Shown here piece by piece: positions 1 through 5,591 of a stretch of DNA of 8,536 bases. Each line of letters opens with the position of its first letter. The first letter of the stretch is position 1. The stretch comes from JBCFBK01 sp039679975 (GTDB lineage Bacteria; Bacteroidota; Bacteroidia; Bacteroidales; Prolixibacteraceae). Location of the stretch: assembly GCA_039679975.1 (NCBI GenBank), contig JBDKTZ010000294.1, forward strand, positions 1 to 8,536. The letters are read 5' to 3'. The translations under genes and the position numbers were made by a program. The notes beneath the pieces were generated by a model that saw only the letters and a list, made by a program, of their open reading frames with translations, had not been told where the DNA came from and searched no databases.

Positions 1-99
1 ATTTTCTGTTTCCTTCAGGAAAAACGGTATATCGAAATCTACATTGACATAGTAATCATAGATGTCTGCAACTTTGTCAAATTTTATGGGTTCTTTCAT
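1..99 (-). CDS. Class I SAM-dependent methyltransferase, N-terminal fragment (runs off window)
   Basis: The first 33 codons of a minus-strand gene are visible, from an ATG at 97-99 to the window edge, with no stop. The peptide begins MKEPIKFDKVADIYDYYV and continues to a DIPFFLKE segment. The order 'FD-x-VA-x-IYD-YYV...D-IPFFL' matches the N-terminal cap found just before motif I (the glycine-rich AdoMet loop) in a common class I methyltransferase family. Motif I itself would lie outside the window, so the substrate and even the methyltransferase assignment rest on N-terminal resemblance. It lies directly downstream of the broken YdeI-tail copy and reads the same way. No clear promoter was found in the 55 bases between them. 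Confidence 0.6.
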   Translation of the reverse strand, partial: MKEPIKFDKVADIYDYYVNVDFDIPFFLKETEN

Positions 100-153
100 T
101 TGTTTTCGGGTTTTCTGCGTGACCTGATCGACTGCATAAACTTCGTGTCAGCG

Positions 154-290
154 GTGATTTCCAATCACATTGGCTTCAGGTTCTTGTTAAGTCTGTCAAT
201 AATCTTTTCCAGCCTCGACTGGCGGGTTTTGTCGGATTTGGCATCGAGATAAAATTTGTTGGTCGCCGATAAGGTCCGTTCAGCCTGGTC
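154..290 (-). pseudogene. Broken second copy of the 3' end of the YdeI/OmdA-family gene
   Basis: Bases 161-255 match 1150-1244, the 3' end of the intact YdeI-family gene, at 93 of 95 positions by eye (differences near 215-219). The match then jumps: 256-290 resembles 1337-1372 of the same gene, so 92 bases present in the intact copy (1245-1336) are absent here. Bases 256-290 also carry several substitutions and a one-base deletion relative to the intact copy, which breaks the frame. It could encode only the last ~29 residues of the family joined out of frame to a piece from around residues 115-126, with no start codon. It is a non-functional remnant. It ends 11 bases before the stop codon of the HEPN gene. 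Confidence 0.85.
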
Positions 291-301
291 ACAAACTCTC
301 C

Positions 302-703
302 TCAGCTACTAACTCTGCTATTGACTCCGATAAATTCTTCCGCTTTTGGATATAGATCATCCAAGGTATCTTTGTCATAAAGAATGAAGTCATCGTAATC
401 ACCAGTAAGCCTATCATTAAAAAGCTGAGTATAAAATTTAGAATATTTCGATGGTAGTATCCCTGTAACGGTAAAATGAAGACCGAGCATTTGCTTCACC
501 CCAGCGTGAGTTTGTACAGAAATCTGATGTTTTGCCAATAAAGCTATTACAGCGTAATAGCAGGCATAGTATAATCTATTAACCGCCGCATTATAATAGG
601 AATTTTCTATTAACGTTCTGGCCTCAGGGAGCGTCTCCCTCGCTCGCTGGAGCCGGTACCGAACTAAAGCCTCTATACTTTCTCTGTCCATCTCCTGCTT
701 CAT
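302..703 (-). CDS. HEPN-domain protein (partner of the MNT nucleotidyltransferase)
   Basis: This 133-residue, mostly helical protein fits the HEPN superfamily (PF05168 type). Diagnostic segments are SYYNAAVNRLYYACYYAVIALL at residues 35-56 (too long for one motif; core NRLYYACYYAV, 42-52), THAGVKQMLGLHF near 65-77, and the GDYDDF block at 101-106. HEPN proteins that cleave RNA use an R-x4-6-H motif. Here Arg43 is present, but the candidate histidine positions are Cys48, Tyr49 and Tyr50, so the usual catalytic histidine is missing. A tyrosine (Tyr50) stands where RX4HXY HepT toxins carry the tyrosine that MntA antitoxins adenylylate. The ATG at 701-703 overlaps the stop of the upstream nucleotidyltransferase gene (ATGA), implying translational coupling; a second Met lies at codon 5. 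It may be a toxin with an altered active site or a non-catalytic HEPN partner; the family is sure, the activity is not. Confidence 0.85.
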   Translation of the reverse strand: MKQEMDRESIEALVRYRLQRARETLPEARTLIENSYYNAAVNRLYYACYYAVIALLAKHQISVQTHAGVKQMLGLHFTVTGILPSKYSKFYTQLFNDRLTGDYDDFILYDKDTLDDLYPKAEEFIGVNSRVSS

Positions 704-1017
704 AACACAATTCCTTCATTCATTACATTGAGATAAAAAGGCGTTTTGAACGGGCGATTTTCCCATTGTTTACGGGTTCTAACCAGAGGGCTAATCAGCA
801 CACCGGCATCCAGTCCGATATCAAATAGGGGATACGTAATTTTAGTAATGTCATCGTGCGTCAGTTCATCCTTTTCGACCAGAATAAGCACGTCAATGTC
901 TGAGTCAGGACCGGACTCACCCCTGGCTTCAGATCCATAAAGAATAATTTTTGCTCCCGGAACAATTTTCTTTACGGTCTTTTTGATTCTGGACAATATT
1001 TTCTTCCGATCTGCCAT
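700..1017 (-). CDS. MNT-family minimal nucleotidyltransferase (MntA-like)
   Basis: This 105-residue protein is a minimal polymerase-beta-type nucleotidyltransferase. Residues 28-42 give the exact G-S-x10-D-x-D signature (GSEARGESGPDSDID: Gly28, Ser29, Asp40, Asp42), which binds the metal and nucleotide. Asp70, in a beta-strand-like GLDAGVLI segment, is a good candidate for the third acidic residue. MNT proteins encoded beside HEPN proteins form two-gene modules; in characterised type VII toxin-antitoxin systems the MNT protein AMPylates and silences the HEPN RNase. Here the MNT gene is first and overlaps the HEPN gene by four bases. A TAAATTTG box lies about 24 bases upstream of the ATG. The MNT active site looks complete, unlike the HEPN partner's. 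Confidence 0.88.
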   Translation of the reverse strand: MADRKKILSRIKKTVKKIVPGAKIILYGSEARGESGPDSDIDVLILVEKDELTHDDITKITYPLFDIGLDAGVLISPLVRTRKQWENRPFKTPFYLNVMNEGIVL

Positions 1018-1040
1018 ACCCTATAAACGAATATTCTATA

Positions 1041-1048
1041 CAAATTTA
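1041..1048 (-). promoter_or_regulatory. Candidate -7 promoter box of the MNT/HEPN pair
   Basis: On the minus strand this reads TAAATTTG, an exact fit to the Bacteroidota -7 consensus TAnnTTTG, about 24 bases upstream of the MNT start codon. No convincing TTG -33 element was found 19-21 bases further upstream, and the surroundings are AT-rich, so a chance match is possible. Confidence 0.4.
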
Positions 1049-1153
1049 AATAAAATTCTGTATCCTATAGTCCACTGTATACCTTCGACCCCTAAGCAGA
1101 TCACTCCTGATCGCATATACCCGGATACACGTCCCGGTACTTACGATTGCCAA

Positions 1154-1714
1154 TCACATTGGCTTCAGGTTCTTGTTAAGTCTGTCAATAATCTTTTCCA
1201 GCCGCGCCTGGCGGGTTTTGTCGGATTTGGCATCGAGATAAAATCCGGTGTACGTACGCTGTACCGAATGCGACATCGCCAGCAGATTGGTGTACGCAGG
1301 CCCGTACGGTTGAACCATCCCCTTGAACATCGCTATTTGTTCGTCGTCGATAAGGACCCGTTCAGCCTGGTCCCATGCACCATTTTCCTTTGCATGTGCT
1401 ATGGCCTCCAACCCTTGCCGCGTCATTAAACCCTTCTTAATCAGCGTTTGCGCCAGCTCCTTGTTTTGAGCAGACCATTTGCTCTTGGGTCTACGCCGTG
1501 CAAAATACTTTTTATAGGCATACTCGTCAAGGGACTGCATTTGTCCGTCTATCCATCCGTGACAAAGCGCCTCTTCCAGGGATTCACCGGCAGAAAGGGT
1601 GACCGGTTTTCGGCTCTTATCAAAAAGTAACCACACGCCATCGCTCTCCGTTCCGAACTTGCCAAGCCAATCGCGAAAGGCCTGCCGGTCGGTAAATGTC
1701 AGTATCTTATCCAT
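1154..1714 (-). CDS. YdeI/OmdA-family protein (bacteriocin-protection, DUF1905-associated family)
   Basis: This 186-residue protein belongs to the YdeI/OmpD-associated family. It carries the family's signature block EALCHGWIDGQ (residues 48-58), the arginine-rich RRRPKSKWSAQN block (73-84), and the helical NGAWDQAER segment (111-119). The C-terminal stretch YLDAKSDKTRQARLEKII (159-176) is the family's usual alternating acidic/basic tail. Members are small cytoplasmic proteins. Some are linked to resistance against cationic peptides or to porin-associated functions, but no reaction is established, so none is claimed. The ATG at 1712-1714 gives the full family length. Its last ~29 codons are duplicated at 154-290. 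It is probably transcribed alone; a TATTTTTG box lies 150 bases upstream. Confidence 0.85.
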   Translation of the reverse strand: MDKILTFTDRQAFRDWLGKFGTESDGVWLLFDKSRKPVTLSAGESLEEALCHGWIDGQMQSLDEYAYKKYFARRRPKSKWSAQNKELAQTLIKKGLMTRQGLEAIAHAKENGAWDQAERVLIDDEQIAMFKGMVQPYGPAYTNLLAMSHSVQRTYTGFYLDAKSDKTRQARLEKIIDRLNKNLKPM

Positions 1715-1785
1715 AAGCAGTGTTTGTCAATCATTTTCATCAAGCTGCTTTCGTCGGTCATCTTGTTGTATTTTCTTATCTGCAT
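1699..1785 (-). other. 28-codon ORF overlapping the start of the YdeI-family gene
   Basis: An ATG at 1783-1785 opens a 28-residue frame beginning MQIRKYNKMTDESSLMKMID and ending at TGA 1699-1701, 16 bases inside the YdeI-family gene in another frame. The 'IRKYN...DE-LM-MI' pattern resembles the first strand and helix of GNAT acetyltransferases, so it may be the truncated front of such a gene. It lies between the candidate promoter at 1862 and the YdeI-family start, so it could also act as a translated leader. Both readings are inference from one short peptide. Confidence 0.25.
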
Positions 1786-1861
1786 TTTGATGCTCTTATT
1801 GATTTGTTAATTTTCTGAAAGGCTAACTCAAATACAGTGACAATGCGGGGCCCGCTGAAGA

Positions 1862-1869
1862 CAAAAATA
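1862..1869 (-). promoter_or_regulatory. Candidate -7 promoter box upstream of the YdeI-family gene
   Basis: On the minus strand this reads TATTTTTG, matching TAnnTTTG. It lies in a 23-base block (1862-1884) that is almost the same as the block at the DinB-gene promoter (3836-3858), with 21 of 23 positions equal. It would leave a leader of about 140 bases before the YdeI-family start, containing the 28-codon ORF. No standard TTG -33 element was found. Confidence 0.4.
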
Positions 1870-2032
1870 CTGAAATTTTGATCAAATAACGACTTTAAAC
1901 CTTTGATGAAAATTAGGGTGAATCCTAGTCCTAGAAGACTTTCTTATGCTCAGATATAGACTTTTAAATGATTTTACCCATTTTTGTATCCTATAACAAA
2001 CAATTTTCTAATATAATTGTATTCTTTAATAA

Positions 2033-2218
2033 ACAATTTATAACTTTTCACCTCAAAGTGATTTTCTGGTGGATCGAAAATATACCTTCGAAGTGGGCGG
2101 CAAGGATAAGACGTTCCGTCAACTCGCAGGCCTCGAAAATGCATACATTGCTGCGGATGATATCGAATACGGGATGGACCGGAAAATCCCGCTATGGCTG
2201 TTCGGGTTTCTTTATTGA
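2033..2218 (+). pseudogene. Severed C-terminal tail of an AAA-family ATPase
   Basis: The frame with codons starting at 2060 reads SDFLVDRKYTFEVGGKDKT, then a block containing LENAYIAADDIEYG, and finally IPLWLFGFLY followed by TGA at 2216-2218. This 'DFLVD-KYTFEVGGK-K...AxDDIEYG...IPLWLFGFLY-stop' sequence is the conserved C-terminus of a Bacteroidota AAA ATPase family with a nuclease-like C-terminal domain. A stop codon lies just upstream (2030-2032) and there is no start, Walker A or Walker B, so only about 60 codons remain. The recognisable part begins near 2045; 2033-2044 is merely open frame. The tail itself is free of stops, suggesting a fairly recent loss of the body. It is a different family from the intact ATPase at 4268, which ends differently. 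Confidence 0.75.
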
Positions 2219-2283
2219 CATGGAAGTTACCATCGACTTCGCAAATGCTACTATCGGCGAAACCACCATTTCCACCCCGTACA

Positions 2284-2329
2284 GTTTATTATCGGCGTAC
2301 AGCATTCCAAATTGAAACAGATTTCGTGC
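2284..2329 (+). pseudogene. 46-base fragment of a second AAA_14/DUF4143 ATPase gene
   Basis: This segment matches 5153-5198, inside the intact ATPase gene, at 42 of 46 positions by eye. It translates to VYYRRTAFQIETDFV against VYYWRTASQIEIDFV, the part of the nuclease-like C-terminal domain carrying the conserved aspartate. Outside these 46 bases the similarity fades quickly on both sides. The frame differs from the ATPase tail ending at 2218, so it is a separate remnant. It lies 27 bases past the stop of the nitrilase gene, which ends at 2357 on the opposite strand. Confidence 0.6.
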
Positions 2330-2356
2330 CGGAAGGCCCGGCGAAACCCGGATCGC

Positions 2357-3298
2357 TCAAAGCCAGCTTACCTTTTGATCCGGCTGATGCGGCTGACCAA
2401 TAATGTCGCGGTACAACCCGGGTCGCCTTGCCTGAATATACCGGTAACCACCGGCAAGCGTAAGTTTTTCCTCGTGGAGGGCGGCCATTGCGAACTCGTC
2501 ATCAAACGACCGGCATTCGGCAAGAATATCGCCATAAGGATCGATAATCATGGAGTGTCCGTTTTTAAGCTGGTCGTCATCCATCCCCACGGGATTTGAA
2601 AACACGACGTACACAGCATTGTCGTACGCCCTTGCCGGGAGCCATTTCATCAACCAGTCACGACCTTTCATTCCTTCAAACTCCATCCGCAGTGAGGTGG
2701 GATCTGCTTCGCGGTTCTTCCACAACTCCGGATCTACAAATCCGGCTCCGGGCCGGGTAGAAGGCGTACACATGGTGACATGCGGCATAAAAATGACTTG
2801 GGCGCCCAAAAGCCGGGTAGCCCTGACATTTTCGATCACATTGTTATCGTAGCAGATCAGCATACCACACTTCCAGCCTTTCAGATCAAAAACGCAGTAT
2901 TCCGATCCCGGCGTCAGGTAAGGGTTAATAAACGGGTGAAGTTTTCTGTACTTCGCAACAAGGCCGTTCTCGTCCACACAAACATATGCTTTAAAGAGAT
3001 TGTCGTCAGCATCTTTTTCGAAAAGTCCGGCGAGAACGACGATGTGATTCCGGCGGGCGATCTGCTGAAGCTCAGCAAGGCTTTCGCCCGCCGGGATCCG
3101 TTCGGCCAGCGAAAGCATCTGTTCCCGGCCCAGTTTCCTGGCAAAGGTATACCCCGTCACCGAGCATTCATGAAACGCAATCACCTCCGCCCCCTCACGG
3201 GCCGCTTTCTCCGAAAGCCGGTCGATTACCGACAGGTTATACTGCTTATCGCCGCTCCTGTTCTCAAATTGTGCCGTTGCAATTTTTAACTGATTCAT
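2357..3298 (-). CDS. Carbon-nitrogen hydrolase (nitrilase superfamily)
   Basis: This 313-residue cytoplasmic amidohydrolase has the superfamily's Glu-Lys-Cys triad: Glu44 in AFHECSVTGY, Lys119 in AKYRKLHPF, and Cys149 in GMLICYDN. Such enzymes hydrolyse C-N bonds of amides, carbamoyl amines or, rarely, nitriles through a cysteine thioester. After the Cys motif comes a long segment (about residues 171-222, MPHVTMCTPSTRPGAGF... to KWLPARAYDN) before the conserved ARAYDNAVYVVFSNP block; it is longer than in N-carbamoylputrescine or omega-amidase types and may shape the substrate pocket. The ATG at 3296-3298 was chosen over an in-frame GTG nine bases upstream because it starts MNQLKIATAQFE, the usual family N-terminus. 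It follows the DinB-like gene by 36 bases and is probably co-transcribed. The substrate cannot be told. Confidence 0.9.
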   Translation of the reverse strand: MNQLKIATAQFENRSGDKQYNLSVIDRLSEKAAREGAEVIAFHECSVTGYTFARKLGREQMLSLAERIPAGESLAELQQIARRNHIVVLAGLFEKDADDNLFKAYVCVDENGLVAKYRKLHPFINPYLTPGSEYCVFDLKGWKCGMLICYDNNVIENVRATRLLGAQVIFMPHVTMCTPSTRPGAGFVDPELWKNREADPTSLRMEFEGMKGRDWLMKWLPARAYDNAVYVVFSNPVGMDDDQLKNGHSMIIDPYGDILAECRSFDDEFAMAALHEEKLTLAGGYRYIQARRPGLYRDIIGQPHQPDQKVSWL

Positions 3299-3334
3299 AA
3301 GATTCACTTTTTGAAAGGAACAAGTTCACAGGCT

Positions 3335-3814
3335 TTATTGCTCAAGGATTTCCTCTATTTCACCCAAATGAAGATCGAGATGCCGGAGATAATCGGTTGT
3401 CATCTCTTTCAGCGAGACCAGTTGACCAGGTCCGGCAATCCATTGATTGTTCAGTTTATCTTCCCGGATATTGCCGATGACATGCGCCACGTGCAGATTG
3501 GCATATTTCCAGTGCTGCACCAGGTTATGCCAGTTTTCATCCTGATAATTCTGAATGGCGATCCAGCGGTCGTTATTGCCGAAGGTGGCATAATTCGGAA
3601 AGCTGAACGGGCCGGGCTGGTACTGCAGATGGACCATGCGGTGCGTATTGTTAGACGCCGAGTCGATCATGTGCCCTACGATCTGCTTAATGGTACGCTG
3701 CTGGGAATTTCGCCGCTGACTGATCACGTCGTCCCGCAATTGAAGCAACCGGTCTTCCCATTCGCTGACGCGGGCAACAATGCCCTGTACAATGGGCTCA
3801 AATTCGTTAATCAT
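3335..3814 (-). CDS. DinB-like (DfsB-fold) metal-binding protein
   Basis: This 159-residue protein is predicted to be a four-helix-bundle DinB/YfiT-fold protein. Three histidines sit where the fold binds a divalent metal: His48 in IVGHMIDSASNN, and His145 and His149 in DYLRHLDLHLGEI near the C-terminus. DinB-fold proteins include thiol-dependent S-transferases using bacillithiol or mycothiol, and many of unknown role; no specific reaction is visible. The ATG at 3812-3814 was preferred to upstream starts because it gives the normal length and because a TATTTTTG promoter box lies about 22 bases upstream of it, inside any longer reading. It is the first gene of a probable two-gene unit with the nitrilase-family gene. 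Confidence 0.85.
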   Translation of the reverse strand: MINEFEPIVQGIVARVSEWEDRLLQLRDDVISQRRNSQQRTIKQIVGHMIDSASNNTHRMVHLQYQPGPFSFPNYATFGNNDRWIAIQNYQDENWHNLVQHWKYANLHVAHVIGNIREDKLNNQWIAGPGQLVSLKEMTTDYLRHLDLHLGEIEEILEQ

Positions 3815-3835
3815 AGTAGGTTGGTTATCACTTCG

Positions 3836-3843
3836 CAAAAATA
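3836..3843 (-). promoter_or_regulatory. Candidate -7 promoter box of the DinB/nitrilase unit
   Basis: The minus strand reads TATTTTTG, an exact match to TAnnTTTG, which places transcription start about 15-18 bases before the DinB ATG. The -33 region 20 bases upstream reads TTA rather than TTG. The box belongs to a 23-base block also found at 1862-1884. Confidence 0.5.
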
Positions 3844-3877
3844 CTGAAACTTTGCTCACATAATAAGTACTAAGCAA

Positions 3878-4193
3878 TAATTGTTGTCGTATTTCTGTCT
3901 TCTAATAAACTATGAAAGAAGTGATAACGAAAATAATGAATAGGTCCGTGACCTTAGCTATTAGCTGATTTTCATGCCTCCGGCGAAAATTACTGCTCTT
4001 CCTGGTCGGGAAAGATGTTGGGATGGTCAGGCATCCAGCCATTGCCTGAATTCGGCAACCCGGTTCTTGATGATCAGAACAACATCGTCAATCCGGGGTT
4101 TTGTGATGAGTTTCAGTTGGCTTTGCCCGTAACGGAGAATGTTTTTGCAGCCAATGGCACAGATACCCTAAAGGTAAACTTAAAGAGATTAAA
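3878..4193. other. Gene-free stretch upstream of the ATPase, possibly decayed coding DNA
   Basis: No intact gene was recognised here. Three competing readings exist. On the plus strand a frame runs without stops from about 3958 to 4230 (with an ATG at 4015, including PVLDDQNNIVNPGFCDEF). On the minus strand one frame reads LKLITKPRIDDVVLIIKN and ends at a TGA near 4030; another ends in GNGWMPDHPNIFPDQEEQ and a TAA near 3990. The minus-strand codons look gene-like, and the two frames could join by one frameshift, suggesting a decayed 3' end of an unidentified gene. There is also an 18-codon plus-strand ORF at 3912-3968. None resembles a family that I can name. Confidence 0.25.
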
Positions 4194-4224
4194 TTGGCAA
4201 ATACCGTTAAAATTCTTACTTTTG
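4194..4224 (+). promoter_or_regulatory. Promoter of the AAA_14/DUF4143 ATPase gene
   Basis: A TTG at 4194-4196 and TACTTTTG at 4217-4224 are separated by 20 bases, matching the Bacteroidota sigma-ABfr pattern TTG-N19-21-TAnnTTTG. Transcription would begin about 4230, giving a leader of about 38 bases before the ATG at 4268. Confidence 0.55.
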
Positions 4225-4267
4225 GTTTGAATTATCATGTAAAATAAAAGTACTACTTTGAATCATC

Positions 4268-5410
4268 ATGTTTATTCGAAAACAAATATTCGAAGGATCA
4301 GATCATGAAAGCCTGTTTCTGTGGGGGGCAAGACAAACCGGCAAGAGTACGCTTTTAAAACAACTCTTTCCTGATTCGTTATGGTTCGATTTGCTTCAAT
4401 CGAACGTTTTTGAACGGTTATCCAAGCAACCTTATCAATTACGGGAGGTCGTTTTAGCGATGCAATCCGAAAAACCAATCGTTATCGACGAAATTCAGAC
4501 AATTCCTGTGCTTCTGAACGAAGTGCACTGGCTGATCGAAAATAATCATAACCGTTTTATTTTAAGTGGATCAAGCCCCCGGAAAATCCTTCGGACACAG
4601 GCAAACCTGCTTGGTGGGCGTGCTTTGCGATATGAACTTTATCCGCTGGTTAGCAATGAAATTCCAGATTTCGATCTCACCCGCGCACTCAATAACGGGT
4701 TACTACCCCGCCATTATCTTTCAAACAATTCGCAAAAACTCATATCCGGTTATATTGGCAGCTATTTGCGCGATGAGATCATGGCCGAAGCTAAAATAAG
4801 GAATGTGAACTCATTTTCCGGCTTTTTGGAATCTGCTGCCTTTTCGAACGGTGAGATGGTGAATTACTCCAACATTGCTTCAGAGTGCGGGATCAGTGCT
4901 ACTACCGTGAAAGAATACTTTCAGATATTGATTGACACCTTAACAGGCCGGTTTGTCCCGTCATTTCAAAAAAAGCCGAAGCGAAGGGTCATCCTTGCTC
5001 CAAAATTTTACTATTTCGACATAGGAATCGCTAATTATCTGCTAAAACGCGGACAGATCGAGCCAGGCAGTGAAGCTTTCGGCAAAGCATTCGAACACTT
5101 CATCTATATGGAGATTTACGCTCATAGCCACTATTCAGGCATGGATTATCCCGTTTATTACTGGCGTACAGCATCCCAAATTGAAATAGATTTCGTGCTG
5201 GGAGATCATGAAGTCGCGGTTGAAGTGAAGGCAACCGATAATGCCAATCCCCGGCATCTGAAAGGATTGAAAAGCTTCGCTGAAGAATATGCTGTAAAAA
5301 AATCGATCCTGGTCAGCAATGATCCTCTTCCCCGAAAAATAGGGGATGTTTTGATACTTCCCTGGAAGGAATTTCTGCAACAGCTTTGGGCCGGGGCAAT
5401 TATTTCGTGA
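4268..5410 (+). CDS. AAA_14/DUF4143 ATPase with nuclease-like C-terminal domain
   Basis: This 380-residue protein has an N-terminal P-loop domain with Walker A GARQTGKST (residues 20-28) and Walker B IVIDEIQ (71-77), followed by a sensor-like FILSGSSPRK (97-106). A winged-helix-like segment follows (about 199-223, NYSNIASECGISATTVKEYF). The C-terminal DUF4143 domain has a PD-(D/E)xK-like pattern: Glu276 in AFEHFIYMEI, Asp308 in IEIDFVL, and Glu319-Val-Lys321 in VAVEVKA. Proteins of this type are very common and highly duplicated in Bacteroidota; their role is not settled. The ATG at 4268 gives the usual MFIRKQI start just before the P-loop. The gene is complete, stands alone between convergent and divergent minus-strand genes, and has its own promoter. 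A fragment of a related gene lies at 2284-2329. Confidence 0.88.
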   Translation: MFIRKQIFEGSDHESLFLWGARQTGKSTLLKQLFPDSLWFDLLQSNVFERLSKQPYQLREVVLAMQSEKPIVIDEIQTIPVLLNEVHWLIENNHNRFILSGSSPRKILRTQANLLGGRALRYELYPLVSNEIPDFDLTRALNNGLLPRHYLSNNSQKLISGYIGSYLRDEIMAEAKIRNVNSFSGFLESAAFSNGEMVNYSNIASECGISATTVKEYFQILIDTLTGRFVPSFQKKPKRRVILAPKFYYFDIGIANYLLKRGQIEPGSEAFGKAFEHFIYMEIYAHSHYSGMDYPVYYWRTASQIEIDFVLGDHEVAVEVKATDNANPRHLKGLKSFAEEYAVKKSILVSNDPLPRKIGDVLILPWKEFLQQLWAGAIIS

Positions 5411-5591
5411 AAGTATAAAAGATGAGCGCCGATCAGACTCGCCCTGTACAATCGATTTCTTCGATTTTATCGGTTACTTCGATTTTAGAGACCTGGCTTT
5501 GATTCTTTTTCCTGATCTTGATTAACTTTAGTCCTTCATTTGCGGGCCGTCCCGCCTGAATATACCTTTAGCCTCCATTCTGCCGCTATTC
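5411..5591. other. Intergenic space between convergent genes
   Basis: No gene was found. Two copies of TTCGATTTTA lie 18 bases apart at 5460-5469 and 5478-5487. A small hairpin, GCGGG-CCGT-CCCGC at 5542-5555, is GC-rich but has no T-tract on either side, so it is at most a weak bidirectional terminator between the ATPase and the diflavin reductase genes. Confidence 0.4.

Noticed and set aside
983..1429. 148-codon plus-strand frame opposite the YdeI-family gene
   Set aside because: It is antisense to a protein with clear family motifs, and its translation resembles no protein family.
1849..1860. GC-rich palindrome-like GCGGGGCCCGC as a hairpin
   Set aside because: The two arms touch, leaving no loop, so no stable hairpin forms.
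3299..3307. GTG start three codons earlier for the nitrilase-family gene
   Set aside because: The ATG at 3296-3298 gives the standard N-terminus starting just before the KIATAQFE strand.
3311..3847. 178-codon plus-strand frame opposite the DinB-like gene
   Set aside because: The minus-strand protein carries the conserved metal-binding histidines and a correctly placed promoter; the plus frame is a shadow.
3815..3877. Longer N-terminus (21 more residues) for the DinB-like protein
   Set aside because: The extension would span the TATTTTTG promoter box, and the shorter form has normal family length.
5460..5487. Two TTCGATTTTA repeats as a CRISPR-like or operator array
   Set aside because: Only two 10-base AT-rich copies 18 bases apart with no third copy and no nearby promoter.
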